DNA of 64,000 bases from Steinernema hermaphroditum (taxonomy: Eukaryota; Nematoda; Chromadorea; Rhabditida; Steinernematidae), in NCBI GenBank assembly GCA_030435675.1, contig CM059624.1, forward strand, positions 3,682,769 through 3,746,768, read 5' to 3'. This document shows positions 29,895 to 48,900 of this stretch, in pieces. Below the pieces are notes generated by a model. The model did no database searches, was not told the DNA's origin, and was given only the letters and a program-made list of their open reading frames with translations. The translations under genes and the position numbers were made by a program. Numbering within the stretch: the stretch's first letter is position 1; each line of letters opens with the position of its first letter.

Positions 29895-30845
29895 CTAATC
29901 AAGCGTGCACTCAATGAGACAGGTGCCACCGGCAAGCTCATGTAGGTTAACACGAGAGAACCTCGTCGATCGATCTCCTTCTCTTGGGTGTGGTTGTCTG
30001 TTCCACGGCACATTAGTAAGTGTCGTCGCCAGGGGCGCTTCGATTCCTTGCACCTTAATCAACGCCTTCACGTTCGGCTGATGGACCCAAAGGGCGTAGA
30101 AAAGATTGATATATTCCTCGTCGAAAAAGTGCATATCTTGTTCACTGAACTGGATCGTCGTTCTCGAATTCGGTCTCAGAAGATTAACGATCGCATCACG
30201 AGCCTCTGGACAGAGATTGCAGTTCCTAACGTTCACCTTCAGATTGTCGAGGGTCGATGTTCCAAGTCTGTTTATCAACGAGGCTAAAGCTGATGGGTGT
30301 CCAGAAATATTCTCAAAGTTATAGATCTGGTAGTCAGTTGGAATTAAACTGAAGATCTTCTCAACTTGCTCGTTTTTGTCCGTTATGCTGGAGATGGCTA
30401 CGTTCGATGGGAATCGCCATGGCAGCCTGTGCAGCTGGACGAATTGAAAAACATCCTTGTTGGTCATGTTCACATATTTCCACTTGGGCATTTTCTCGGG
30501 CTGGCCGCGAATTGCCAAACGATCAAGAGAGAGGCACGGTAGCTGATTCTTCTTCCAAGTCCATATCTTCGCCTCCACCGACTTCCCCTTCTTTTTTCGG
30601 TCCTTGAAGAACTCTCTCTCCCCGTAGGCTTGAATCGAAGCGGAAGGATCAGTCGGTAGGAGTACGGTAAGCTCGGCGTTTCCACGGAATTCGTACTGAT
30701 GAGTCGCGGCGGCTGTCCATATTTGCGATTTTAGGTGGGAGAGGAGTTCGGGCACGGAAAGATGAGCGACGACACTGTCGGCGAAATTACGACAGACACA
30801 GTCCATGGCGACAAGGAAAGCGCATTCGCGTTCACGTGCGGACAT
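29895..30845 (-). CDS. F-box-like/unknown intracellular protein, 316 aa
   Basis: Single-exon gene. The first ATG is at 30843-30845; an internal ATG 13 codons on (MDCVCRNFADSVVAHLSVPE) begins a pattern like the F-box starts in this window and may be the true start. No signal peptide or membrane segment. The middle is Lys-rich (KDRKKKGKSVEAK), the rest has LPTDYQIYNFENISGHPSAL and PEARDAIVNLLRPNSRTTIQ stretches like substrate-side domains of nematode F-box proteins. I cannot name the family with certainty. Confidence 0.6.
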   Translation of the reverse strand: MSARERECAFLVAMDCVCRNFADSVVAHLSVPELLSHLKSQIWTAAATHQYEFRGNAELTVLLPTDPSASIQAYGEREFFKDRKKKGKSVEAKIWTWKKNQLPCLSLDRLAIRGQPEKMPKWKYVNMTNKDVFQFVQLHRLPWRFPSNVAISSITDKNEQVEKIFSLIPTDYQIYNFENISGHPSALASLINRLGTSTLDNLKVNVRNCNLCPEARDAIVNLLRPNSRTTIQFSEQDMHFFDEEYINLFYALWVHQPNVKALIKVQGIEAPLATTLTNVPWNRQPHPREGDRSTRFSRVNLHELAGGTCLIECTLD

Positions 30846-30958
30846 GTGTGGAGAACGCTGGATTTATTGATTCGTTCCGTTTTCACACCTGTGACATTGC
30901 TATCTGATCACACTAAGACCCTCGTGGACTTAGATATCTTCCAATCGAAATGATAGGA

Positions 30959-33853
<2,895 letters not shown>

Positions 33854-34957
33854 TTTGGCCGGCCGAATATGTACAGAAAAACGAAATAAGTAGTCAGTGT
33901 TGCTAGGCAGTGCGCCGAACACCACCGAACATCGCCGAGTGGCTATGTGCGTATGCCTATTGACCGCTGAGGGCGGGAGTCAGGCTAATCCCTCGCGCCT
34001 CTGTCTCTCTCGCGCACATCGGGTCATCGTCGGGCACCTGGCTGCCGAGCCGAGGCGCTGAGGGGAATCCCGAGAGCGAGTGAGTGGTGAGTGAGTGCGA
34101 AAAACAAGTGAAGAGGCTGGATAATTGAAGCGGATAAACGGACGATTAACGAGTTGCCCGCCGGATGGGGAATGGAGAATTGCCTTATTGGATTACGAAT
34201 TATTCGAATGCGCTAGTGATTTTAGATGTCCGTGGGAAGCGAAAGTTCAAGTGCCAACTTTTACTGCCTTAGAGTGATACTCAAATTGAGAGGGGGAGAA
34301 ATATCTAACGTTCTAGTTGGTTGAGACGGCAGGATAGGTTCATCTGTAGCTAAGTGGAAGTAGGTGCAGTAAGTATGTGGTACGTGAACAGAATGGCGTA
34401 GGTATAGGGACCGGATGGACTGGGATGGGTCTCAAGAAATCAGACTCTACAAGAAATTGATTTCATATGAAGTAACCGAAGGACTTTTCCAGTGACTTAC
34501 TCGGCTCCCAAGCGTTCTTCTAAAGGTCCACTAGAGATTCACCATGATCAGTCACTGTGCACATTTATTACTGCATTTCGAAACTGATTCACTATGGCGA
34601 ACTTCCTCAGCTAATGCGCATTTTAGATCCCCATCCCCAACATTTATCATTTATCGACCTTATAGCACATGATAGGCATATATGAAGTACTGCGAATCCA
34701 AAAAATCGACGAAGTTTACATATATTCCGAAACGTGTATCTTCATGAAGGGCTGACGAGGAACTCCTATAATTTGAATCTGATTTGAGAGAGAAATCTCT
34801 GAGTGCAACTGACCACGGCCAAGACAAATCTATGGAATCCGTTTGGTCATGACCCCCTCATCCGAAATGTGTTTCAACAAATTCCATTTATTAAATCTCA
34901 AAAGCAAACTTAACAACATAAGTGAAATGCCACATCGATATGTACACGCCTATCATT
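33854..34957. other. Intergenic, promoter side of kinesin light chain paralog
   Basis: GC-rich near 33960-34090 (CTCTCGCGC, GAGTGAGTG), as expected of a transcription start region for the downstream minus-strand gene. No further coding sequence. Bases 34880-34957 are the 3' UTR of the O-fucosyltransferase gene (TTTATTAAA on plus = polyadenylation signal on minus near 34890). Confidence 0.5.
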
Positions 34958-36914
34958 TTAGAGTTCGATCTTGCGCTTTCGACTTGGCGGCGCATAACCG
35001 AAAAACGACGAGTCTCTGAACGACGAATCTGTGGCGAACTCTCGACTGCGGATAGCAAATGAACTGAAAGTGGAAACACAGTTTCCGATGAAGTGGTTCG
35101 CCCGTTGGAGAATGGCTAAGGAGACATGAGGATCGTCGGGATCCAGGCGTTTCACCACGACTCCGAGAGACTTCAGACGGTCAGTAAGTTCCGGAATCAT
35201 ATGATCCTTGTCGCTGGCCACGAAAACGCTCTTCGCTCCGATGGCGTTGACCTTGTCCTCTACCTATAAACAGTCTACCGTAATGCCGTTTTATGTAACA
35301 AGAACCGATACCGTTTGGAGAACGAGCTCTTCAGAAGGCTTGCACATATCGAAAGACAGCTCTCCCTTTTCTCCGAAATATCCAATGCACTGTGCCGAAG
35401 CGAACAGGTTTGTCTTCTGGGGACCCATTTTGAGGTTTTGGCATACATTGTCCTAAAGAAGAACTGTCATTATTTCACGCATTTCTTTGGTTACCCAGTC
35501 GATGTTGTTTCTGAGGTGAATGCCGATGAATGGTCGAGGCAGCTCATCGGTGATGAACTGCTTCGCCTTCTGAGTGAACCTGGACGTCCATTTAAGATAC
35601 CGCTGAAGGACACGGTCGTTCTTCTTCACTGGAAACAGAGCCGGAGCTGCGGAAAAGGCCAAGACGGGATACTCCGAAGCGGGGTAGAATGTGTGCCATG
35701 AGCTGATGCTTCCATTGATAGAGAGATCGTATCCTCCGACGACATTATGTCCAATGTAGACATCTTCGACAAAGTCGATCTTCGAGTGATCCCAAAAGGG
35801 ACCGAACGGATTTCCTTCTTTCGCATGACATCCCGGCGCAGCGGATTTGTCGAAGAAGCTCTCGCGAGGACTCCAGCAGAAAACTGAACGAGAGTTGAGG
35901 AATAGGTGACTGCTGGGTACCTTTCCTTTCGCGTTTGGGCCAAACGGTGGGGGCAATCTCCTTCAAAAACTTCCTCATCGTGATGACTTTGTGGTACTTT
36001 TGAAGAGGCGCCAGTTGGAAGTAGAAGTCGAAGTCGACCATAACGGCCGATGGGGCGTTGGAAGGGTATTCGACCAGCGGAGGGAGGATCTAAAACAAGG
36101 AGTTCTTACGAGGGATCAGGTAAAAGTATATACGACTGAAATTTGGCTCATTAAGACATTAGCCTGAGTGTTTTATTCCTGGGAAGTATTAGCGGCCCAG
36201 AGACACTTAAGGTATGCTAAAAGTAAAGGCTGTTCTGTGAACCCAATGAGAAAGGATAATTTAGTATGCCTAGGAATAATGCACTGAAGTAGTACTACTA
36301 GCGTGCTGCTGCATATATAGCTTTGAATGCTGCCTTGCTGCAGGTAGGTACGTCAAAGGTCACTCCTCAGCACGCTTCCTACACCTTTATGCTAATGTGA
36401 ACTAAATTAGCTTCTATCTTTAAGTATTCCCAATTGTCTAGGCTCTTGTCTTTTAATAAATGGCCAAGGATCTCCGCAAAAGAATCTGCGACTCTGTGCC
36501 AAAATAGCCGACCCATTTGTACCCTAATCTGGAATAGTTGGCCCATCTTTTGACCTCCCTCTCCCCATGACCGGCTATCCTAATACAGAACTTCAGGGAG
36601 CTCCCGGGCCGGTTATTCTGGCATAGAGTCGAATCTGCTTAATAACGTTGCTCCCCATTCGCCTCTCCCCACAGAAACCACCCCAATGAACTCACCAGTG
36701 TCCTGTCCAGTCCTTTGGCGAAGCTCAGCGCTCCCAGAAACTGCTCCATTTGATTTCCAAAGCGTCCTAAACACGAAACTCTCCATCACATCGCCAAAAT
36801 CCTAAACATACCCATGCAGGGACAGAACGTGACGTATCCCTTCGGATCAACATCTAATCCAATTACTGCGGGCGATAAGAGCAGAAGGGTGACCACCACC
36901 GGCAGCGGGGACAT
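34958..36914 (-). CDS. pfut-1: GDP-fucose protein O-fucosyltransferase 1, 392 aa
   Basis: ER-lumen enzyme that adds O-fucose to Ser/Thr in EGF-like repeats (Notch and others) from GDP-fucose. Exons (minus): 36812-36914, 36696-36766, 35921-36089, 35495-35883, 35312-35452, 34958-35263; frame open across all. Signal peptide [35 protein letters not shown] (25-40) is the N-terminal GDP-fucose region; [10 protein letters not shown] in the middle; [11 protein letters not shown] (234-244) holds the catalytic HLR arginine; [15 protein letters not shown] and [14 protein letters not shown] are the C-terminal family motifs; the end KIEL is a KDEL-type ER-retention signal. Length fits the family. Placed between two kinesin light chain genes on the same strand, 0.5-1.1 kb apart, too far for a typical nematode operon. 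Confidence 0.95.
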
Positions 36915-37391
36915 CTCGATCGTTCGACTGATACAAGTGCACCAGCTAGCAGCGAGCAAGCCTTATCAGAAATCGTTTTACGTTCGATCGATAGCTGACA
37001 CCGCGGGTCAACGATGCGTTTGACACAAAAAGAGTCGCTTTTGGTGCGAGAAATATTTATTATAATAATTACCACGATAACAACAATAAGCTCATTGAAA
37101 TTTGTTCATTTTTCGATCGTCGAAGCCTCCATCGACTTCTCCACCTTCCCAGCCGCATCTGCTTCTCTCTGAAATTCGAGGCCCGTTTTAGGAACGCTTG
37201 TGAGGGTGACTGACAGGGTCGGAGGGGGTGTACACGGTTAGAGGCGCTGCGGCATGCAAGAACAAATTTATTAGCAAGTAATATTATAAATAAACAACTT
37301 TCCGATCTGAAACGAAGGCATGGATTATCACAAATGCAGAGAGAAACTTCCGAAAAAGCGTAACAATATACAAGAACCGGGGGTTAGACCA
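36915..37391. other. Intergenic, O-fucosyltransferase promoter and klc-2 3' UTR
   Basis: 477 bp with no coding sequence. AT-rich stretch 37040-37080 and 37260-37320 (AATATTATAAATAAAC) likely holds the 3' UTR and polyadenylation region of the upstream minus-strand gene. Confidence 0.5.
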
Positions 37392-40407
<3,016 letters not shown>

Positions 40408-43133
40408 CCTGCCGAATTCCTCGATCTTTCGGCTGAAACACACGGCGAATTAGATTCAAACTGAACGCCACAATAAGAATAGCGCGAATTTTTCAAGAGT
40501 CGGGCAATTATGCGAGCGAAAAATCAATGTTTGTCCGGCAATTACAGCTAAACACCGCCCAACTGGTGTCTTTTTGGATCAGTCGACATTCCTGCTCGAC
40601 AGCTGGTATTCGGGAGCGCACAGGTCGACAGAAGCGATGATTTATGATGAAATGAGGCGTGATGTCATCGTTTCCATGGAAATGCAAGCGATATTGCAAG
40701 AAAATAGCCTGAAGAAGGCTTTTCGGGCGCAAAAATATGAGAATCCGATTATTTTAAGGCGAAAATAGCCTGATTTAATCCGATGAATTGGAAATAGCTC
40801 GTTTCTAGCGGCAGTGGAGAAGGGAAATTAGGCAAAACTTAGCCCAGAATCGACTTGGTCGCTCAAAAATCTGAATAATAGTGGTATCAGATGGAAATGG
40901 TCACGAATTGGAGTGATAAGCAAGCGTTGTTGCAGTCTAATCTGAAACACAACGATGGAAAAGTCAACATGAGCCAGAAAGCAGCTGAATCATCATTGAT
41001 AATAAAAGGAGACGCACGACTGGGAAAGCACAAGAAAGTCCCAAAACATTCGGTGATTCAATTGGAGTGTATCCCACAGAAATTAGACCTATAATTTAGA
41101 CAAAAACGACCGCGCAGACTTGTCTGATAGACGGAAATTGCGCACAATGTCGGGCAGCAGACAGACAGATTTCTGCAAAAGACATCTGAGGGAATAAATA
41201 CAGAAGAAGACAGCTTGCAAATAGACACAGACAATCGAGCAGAGAATTCCCAGGAAACAGACTACATCTGAAAACAAATCGAACCAGAAAAAAAATCGAC
41301 GGTAGTGATGAATCAGGGTTATCGTTTCAAGAGTTCAAGTTGCGCAGATAAACACAGAAGAAGAAGGAAAATGGACCAAATTCAGCATGTTGCCAGCATT
41401 CTCAATCTTTCGAGCTGATCCCATGGGCATACTTGTCGCAGACATGTTCCAAATTAGTAGGACAGACCAGTGTCTAACGCAGTTTATGCCTTTCGGGCGA
41501 ATAGGTCATTATTGTCCAACAAGTATCGATTCGATATGCACTACTAGAAGATCGAAAGAAGCACAATGAGAGCTATAGGGCTACGATGCATCGGATACGC
41601 AGTACGATGTCCGCTACAGCAGATGTGCAGATCCATATTAGTACTATATGTACCAGAACAGATCTAGAGTAGCAGCTATGGAAGAAATGCAGATCAAAAG
41701 GTATAAGACCGAGGACAACCGATTTTATATAAGATATGGCCTGGAGGGGACAGATAGGAGCTACAGGAAGCCTGCTGTGTTTACAAGAAGAAGCAGATCT
41801 GCCTAGGAGAGTTATACTAATCCTACACAATCCATATCAGCGACAGACGGCTGGCCGGCTCATCTTCATGAATAAGAGGCCGCCGAATTACTCAGAAAGA
41901 CATCGATTCCGGGCCATTTACAGAGCCCAGCTGTTGTCCACAGCCACAATCAGGAAGCGCGCACTCTGTAGCGCCGGCGGCGACGCAGATTGCCGAAGAT
42001 AAATAAAAATGACGTCTCAATGACTTCTTCTCCCAGCCGGCGGCTGTGGCCTGCCGTGACGCACCAACCAACAAGCGATGTCGCGGTCGCTCACTGTCGA
42101 CGCGTGGCGGCGGCGAGCCCGAGCGTCGCCGAGCAGCTCGGAGAGGGTCCGACACCAGCGACACGACACAAAAACAACAATCGATAAATCGATGTGTGGC
42201 GGGGGCGAAAAAAGTTCGCGACCTTCCACTCAAGTGCATGGAGTACTGTACTACCGTATTGGCCTGGCTGGAGCGCCTTGAAGCTTTAACGGCGCGATTA
42301 GGAGTATTCAGAGAGGGGCTGAATGTGAATAGAGATGTAATGGAACGGTAGAGGTGTGAGTACACCTGTCGCGCGGGCGATTCCACAATCGCGCTGGGCA
42401 AACATGCAGCGCCCCGCACGCGATCGGGTGGTGCGCGAAGGACGTTTCGGGTAAGTGACGATGGGGAGTCAGCCGCCAGTCTCATGAATGAATAATTAAC
42501 CGTTGAGGTAAATGGAACGCAGGGCGCTATTACGCGTTTAGGGTGCGGAGGATAGGGTGTTAGGTCAGCGTAGTGTTTGATTTGGGTTATGAGGGTTTAG
42601 AATCTATTTGGTCATCATTCGAATAAGATATGTTAATCTAACGAATAAATTGAACGATTATCAGTTGTTTAGGAAAACTGGGGCTCCCCAAACCTCAAAA
42701 AAAAGCTCAACTACACATTGAAATTTTATCGGAAATAAAATTTTTGATTCAAATATTCCACTGTAGTGCTTTCCCAAATTTTATCTCAAAAAGCACACAA
42801 ATCGGATTGCTATGAAAGAAATCGTTGTTCTATCCGCGTTTTATTAGTGTTCCGGCCCTCACTCAACCTCTTGGATGTACGAGAAACGGACTATGAACAA
42901 GGAACAAAACGAATTCGACCCCTCAAAAGATTTTCCAAAATACAACTTTCACTCTTTCGCTATCTTCTCTTGCTGTCTTTCTATAACTTATCATAAATAT
43001 AGGACAACCCAAAAAGGCCCTTTAGACAGAAGTATGGAATTTAATTTTTGCGACCATCCAATCGTGAGACCGGTTGGGACATGAAAATCGACCGGTCTCA
43101 TTGGTCTGAATTTCTGAATGGTTTTCTAAACCG

Positions 43134-43275
43134 GTGATGCTGACGTGTCTGAAAACGAGCCCGGATTCGTTGCTCCGGACTCGAGACTGGGACTCAATGG
43201 GTTTTTGGGCATCGGACTCGGACTCGTTTGAAAATTCGAAACTCGATGGGGTTTTCGGACTCGTTCGGTGTCACT
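43134..43275. repeat. Degenerate GGACTCG repeat
   Basis: CCGGACTCG, GGGACTCAATGGG, CGGACTCGGACTCG, GAAACTCGATGGGG and CGGACTCGTTCGG follow one another with variable spacing. Non-coding low-complexity satellite-like tract. Confidence 0.5.
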
Positions 43276-44690
43276 GTTCTAGACTTCTAGTCGAGGTGCC
43301 CGTTTTTGGCCCACCCGTCTGTTCGCTGCGACAGCACGGTATTCCACATGGATTCAACAATGATCAAAACGTTTTTGATGAAGGAAATGTTGCTCAAAAA
43401 AAGACCAATCACTAAAGTTTCAAGAAGTTGCTTTTAAGTAATTATATAGTTAGTAGTAGACGACGGGGAGGCAACACTTCAATGCAGTATTGGTATACGG
43501 ACATTTCATGGCATCAGGTCGCCATGTCTCTTCGTGAAATGATTGATAATGATGAACGATTATGTCAAACCGGCTGCACGCTTATATTATGACCTCATTC
43601 CTGAAAAGAACATACCTTTTCGTTACTAACATTCTTAATGGCTCATGAAAGTCGTGCCAGAAAAACCGATCTATGACAATAGAATGTCGTTCATTTGGTT
43701 CAAATTTTAAAATGTTCGAACACTCACCGATGTCGAGTAAAAACGAAATAAGGATGGAGGAACACATAGAGCAGTATCATCCTATTGGCTACTTGTCAAC
43801 AGCGGTTCACTGTTTAAAACACCATTTGAAAGGCATGCATATTCATTGACGTCCATTAACACCTACAGTATCGATATCATCAGATGTTATTTTGACGAAC
43901 TATTCTTGATTGGAAAACCAATGGTTTATGAGTGCGCTGTCCTACGTGTAGTAACTAGACGGCTCACAAACACAGTATTAATCAATAGTGATCCGATTAT
44001 TTTTTCTCTATTTCCAACTCGGTTTGAACATATGAAATAACCTTTGGTTTGTATAAAGGAAGCATGCTAGTTTCATATTTTTATGATCATGGTCTTCTTT
44101 CGGGCAGTACAACCATTATCAACTAACGATATGTGACGTTTATGTCCTCGTGAGCCATTCTAGTCGTTTCAAATAGTGCACTCGAAACATACATACTGCA
44201 TGTCTTTTAAAAGACTTATAAACAATTGTTTTTCACGTTAACAGTAGTCAGCCATAATGCCCTATTTGTCTTGATTGTCCTGTCTTGTCGCGTATATCTT
44301 GGTTGGGTAAACTTGCTATTTCCTACTTTACCAGTACACTATAGAGGGGTTACACATAATACCAAAACTATTGCAATTTGCAATCAAACAACAAAAATTT
44401 TATTAGTGTATGGGCATTCACGCATCCTTCATGCAGAGATAATATTTGATGACGATTTCCACTGTCCTATCGGATAGAATTTAAAAAATGCGCGCTAAAT
44501 TCGACACCCTAAAAAACGCGCAAATACATTTTTGAACTCCACCGACTATCGAACTATCACAAAGAAACGGATAGCAAGAAACAGCGTAGAAAATAATATA
44601 CCGGTATCGGGCCGAAAACGAAGAACAATTTATGTAGCCAAAAAAATGGATCCGCTCTATTTTTTATATTGTTTCTTTCCTTCTTTTCAG

Positions 44691-44885
44691 TACACAATAC
44701 ATTGCTATCGTGCACACAAGAGAAATTTTAAATGCGGTCTGAGGTATCGTGTCAGAGAAGATGAGAGGTTCAATTACACAGGGATCGTGACTGATATGAA
44801 AAGAGTAGATCAAGGGAACCCCAACACGACCACCACCTCGATTTTGGACTACATTTTAAGTGAAATACGGAAATTCTTCAAATAA
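44691..44885 (+). other. Exon-like segment, unknown
   Basis: Open frame to TAA at 44883-44885 starting right after a strong acceptor TTCTTTTCAG; encodes YTIHCYRAHKRNFKCGLRYR then VREDERFNYTGIVTDMK, ending EIRKFFK. No upstream exon with signal or domain could be joined. Could be a terminal exon of an unrecognised gene or chance. Confidence 0.25.
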
Positions 44886-45546
44886 TCTGTGGTTTGCCGA
44901 AAAGTGACCAAAACGCCTGATAATTTGAGATTACAATGGGACTCCTAACTGTTCGGCACTTGACCTCCGATAACCGAATGACACTTTAGACGGCGGCCCT
45001 TTAAAAAAGCCAAAATGAGGACATGCTGTACAATGAGTACAAAGTAAGTACATGCTCAAATAGCCCAACAAGAGCAAGAATAACGTGCAGTACGAAAAGA
45101 AAGAAATTCCTGTCGATTATAAGACCTAACACACGAACAAAGGCATGTGGAAGCTCCCGAACAAAATTGCGAAATGAGGGCGAGTGGAAAACAAGGAGGG
45201 CATCGACCAGTGTCACTCACTCCATTCATCCTGAGAAGAATGCCAAAAACTGGCGGAAGACGGACAAGTATTCAGCAAAAGACATAGCATAAGTGTAGAG
45301 ATTGAATATCAGCTACAGAAAAACCGTTTCTTATATGACGATGAAATCACGAAAACAACATATACTACAGATTCCACCAATAACCATTACCAAACTGGTC
45401 AAAACCGTGCGAAAACACATCTTGGGAAGTGAAGCGCGTCATAAACTAACAGGATAACAGGGTCATCGCCATGAAAAAGACACGCAAGGGTCGTAAAAAT
45501 GGGATAAAGTGGCGAGGAAATTAGGGACAGCCGAGTGGTGATGTAC

Positions 45547-45649
45547 AGTTAACGGCGGTGGCGACGTAATCCGATGCTATCGGAGGCGACAACGCGAAGC
45601 GGTCGTCGTTGGAAGCCGCGACCGGCGGCGAGATGCAACAGCAGAACAT
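45547..45649 (-). other. Exon-like segment with Cys-rich start
   Basis: ATG at 45647-45649 opens MFCCCISPPVAASNDDRF then ALSPPIASDYVATAVN, ending at a possible donor GTACAT (45546). The GC-rich segment stands out from AT-rich surroundings. Three adjacent cysteines near the start resemble palmitoylated N-termini. Possible alternative first exon of a minus-strand gene; no partner exon proved. Confidence 0.25.
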
Positions 45650-45926
45650 TGTGGGCTCATGTTCCCATAGCGCAAATGTTAATTCAGTGGAACTGTGCGG
45701 AGTACTCCATCTGCGGGGTATGTAAATATGGTGACCATAGATGAGGTAGATGGAATGCGAAAAATGTTTAGAGGTGAGAGGATTCTAAGACGAAGACATC
45801 TGAAACGGTTAAGTGCCCGAAAATAGATCGGAATACGAAGGTGGTGAACAAAAAACACAGTAATTGGTGCATCACTTGTCGAAGAAAATCTATCCTAGTA
45901 ACCTATCCGGCTAACTACCTTTTTGT

Positions 45927-45998
45927 GGGGGTATAGCTCAGTGGTAGAGCGCTCGCTTCGCATGTGAGAAGTCCGGGGTTCAAACCCCCGTACCTCCA
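45927..45998 (+). tRNA. tRNA-Ala (CGC)
   Basis: 72-nt cloverleaf: acceptor GGGGGTA pairs with TACCTCC, D-arm TAGCTCAGTGGTAGAGC, anticodon CGC in the CTTCGCATG arm, T-arm CCGGGGTTCAAACCCCCG, discriminator A; TTTTT follows closely. Differs from the tRNA-Ala at 13275 mainly in the anticodon and T-arm. Confidence 0.95.
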
Positions 45999-48900
45999 AG
46001 ATTTTTCGGTTTTCACCTCTCTATTATTTTAACCTCCACGGACTGTAATTACGCTTCATTTTCACAAAATTTAGAAATGCACTTTCTGAAGAGCATATAA
46101 TATAGAGTATAATACAGTAATACAGATGATAGGACCACACTCTTTTTTATGAATACCATTCCCTCAACGATATTTAGTTGCCAGTTTGTGATTCTAAAAC
46201 CATATCTGGGCATCAATAAAAAAGGACCCGGAGGGGGACCGAACACGACATCTATCCATTACGGATGGAGCACGTTCGCAATGGGGCACGCAGGTAGTTG
46301 ATATTTCATCTGAGATTATGTCTTCGTCAATGTTAGGCATTTTGTTTGTTTGCAGTTCTTTGGACAGCTTTAGCCATTTGTATGAGCACCAATATTTTCA
46401 CCCACACTGCTATTTATGTCTTCGTCCGAAAGGTTGCTAGGCTCAAAGTCCTGATTTTCGGATATCCATAAAAATAGTTTATTGAAACATGTAGAAACAT
46501 CGAACTTTAAAGGATAAAAGGGCTGAATGGCGGTGATGTTCAAAAGCTTGTAGAAGCCTGTTTTAGAAGCTGTCTGCTTAGACGATACAGGAGAAGAATT
46601 AAATAAAAAATTCAATGAGTAAGTTGTGGCGCGCAATTTGAGGTTAAATTCTTTCTCAGTTCCAATAGGTGGCACATTCCTTTATCGTGCACATTTGCAA
46701 CCGGAAAGGAAACATTCACAAGGAATCAAAAGACCACTTTTTCGGAATACGACGTTCAAACGGATTGATCACTTTCAAGGTCATCTATTTGCCTTCGAGA
46801 GAGATCGATATACTCTTGAAAGGCGAAGCACAATTAATGACATTAGCCACCCTCAAACATTCGATGGTATCCTAAATCTTAACTGAAGAATTGAGGGCCA
46901 AAGAAAACTTAAGCGATGGGAAGCAGCATAAGATGGCGAGACAAAATTACATTTTACATTACAATGGCATTTCCTCATTTCAGTGACTCGTTTCAAACTG
47001 ATTTGAGTTGTGGAAAGACACACTGCTGCTTGGTGTATAATTAACGGTCATCATATTACTATACCAGGTTCAAACAGTAAAACTTACAGGCGGTAGGCGT
47101 TGTAGACGGACATGCTGACGTCGCTAAGATCGATGGGCGGAATTTTGACGGTTTTCGGAGTGCACTCCGCAACTGCTACCGCTGTAAAACGTTCCAAAAA
47201 AAGACGAAAGGGGAGGAGGGAGATGGCGGCAATCTCGATGTCGCAGTCAATTCGCCCCCGCGACCATGTCGCCGACGACGATAATTGCTCAAATCTTCGA
47301 GTGTCAAATTCGGCAACCGAGACAGCGAAGCCTTCTGTGGTCGGCGATGTTTATCTTCTTCTTCTCACAGGCTGCAACGATTCGCGTCGAAATGATTGAA
47401 CGCCGTGGAATCGCGAATTCGCGCGCAGCTGTTCGTGGACGCGATGACCGCGGGCGATGGACACACAACACGAGTGGACATCGGGATCGGATTAGTGAGG
47501 GTCATTAAGCGGACTTTGACTAATCGAAGGCGTCGGGGAAGATAAACGGCCTGGTCAGGTTGATTAATGAAAACTGTCGCAATGACATAAGGGTAATAAA
47601 TTTGAGGTCAAAAAGGGAAAACACACACAAACACAAAACGACACGTGCGGATCATGTCACTTCCTTTCAGCAATCATTGAAGAGGGAAAATGCTCTGTAT
47701 ATGTCACCAATCACCACAGATAATTGCGGTCCAAACTACACTTTAATCACCCATTGTTTTTCAAAGTCCTAACGTCGTATAGGTATAACGGTGGTCACGC
47801 TTAAGGGGTGCTTAGCTAAAGCACTTGCTTACCACGTGCAACATCATGCAACAAAATCAAGATCTCATGATGCCTGTCACGTGGAGTATTGGAAACGACC
47901 GACTTGATAAGCTATGAGCCAAACTCTTAGCTCAATTCAGCTGAAGATAATTACAAGAAATAGGCTGAATAACCACAGATAGCCCCTATTATAAGGTTCA
48001 ATAAAGCTTGAGCCACACACAAATATGCAGTGGATCGGTGCTACACGTTATATGTTATGTGTTATGAGAGGTTTCGTCATCAGCATAGTTATCAAAGTCT
48101 CGTTCTGTATTGGAGGGAACCAGAAAATTCTCATCGCTACCGTCGTCGTCAATTTCAAAATCGTAAGGACTAATTCGCGACTCAATCATTTCCCTTATTT
48201 CAACCAAGCGATTCTCAAATATACGTCTGTTATATGTCATGGCAAGGAGCTATCTAGACCGTCTATCAAAAGGTATGTCTGATCTGTCCTCAACACTGGA
48301 CACATTCTTGCTAAAAAGGTTATCATGCCGTCCTTTCTCATTGATGACACACGCCCTGTGATTCTCAGTGGTTCGGCTGAAGTTTGACAGAATAACTTCT
48401 TTTTCAAAGTGCTCATTTCCTAGAGAGACGGTCTGACAGATTACGAACCGAACATTAGATGATATTCAACTACCTACTGAGTCAATAAGTAAAAATCAGT
48501 GAAACAAATGTCACGCGCCCAAGAAAGGATAACATGCCTACAGTACCAATGGGTCATATTGTGCAAAAATAATGCATTTCAGTAGTATTACAGTTCTAAA
48601 CATCGGACAAATCGTTGTAATATACCTTTGATGGGTCCCTTACAAGAGGGACGAGGAAAATCAAATTCCAAGACCGGGTTAGACCTGCTCAAGAATCACA
48701 CTAGAATTTGGTCGTACTAGGAGCACCGTCATAACAGGAAGGGCCGAATCTAATTGCGTGTCCAAAGCAAGATAAACAACACAATCTATTCTTAGACCAG
48801 GAGCAGATATAAATAATGTCGTCAAAATAGGGGAATTCAATTTTCTGGACCGCAAATATTTCATTGCCGCCAACAAAGGACAACCAGAACTCCGTCCTCA

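Larger units (their letters stand above)
40408..45926. other. Gene-poor upstream region of klc-2
   Basis: 5.5 kb, mostly AT-rich. Bases 41930-42460 are GC-rich and probably hold a transcription start or non-coding 5' exon for klc-2 (minus strand), with CpG-rich CGCGTGGCGGCGGCGAGC. Bases 43130-43280 hold a degenerate low-complexity repeat of GGACTCG/GAAACTCG units. 44691-44885 (plus) and 45547-45649 (minus) are exon-like segments listed separately. No complete gene can be assembled. Confidence 0.45.

Noticed and set aside
41892..42485. 197-codon minus-strand frame in a GC-rich segment upstream of klc-2
   Set aside because: Low-complexity Arg/Ser/Pro composition without domain or conserved start; better explained as promoter or 5' UTR DNA.
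46370..46675. 101-codon minus-strand frame
   Set aside because: No homology I can recognise, AT-rich, no signal or splice partner.
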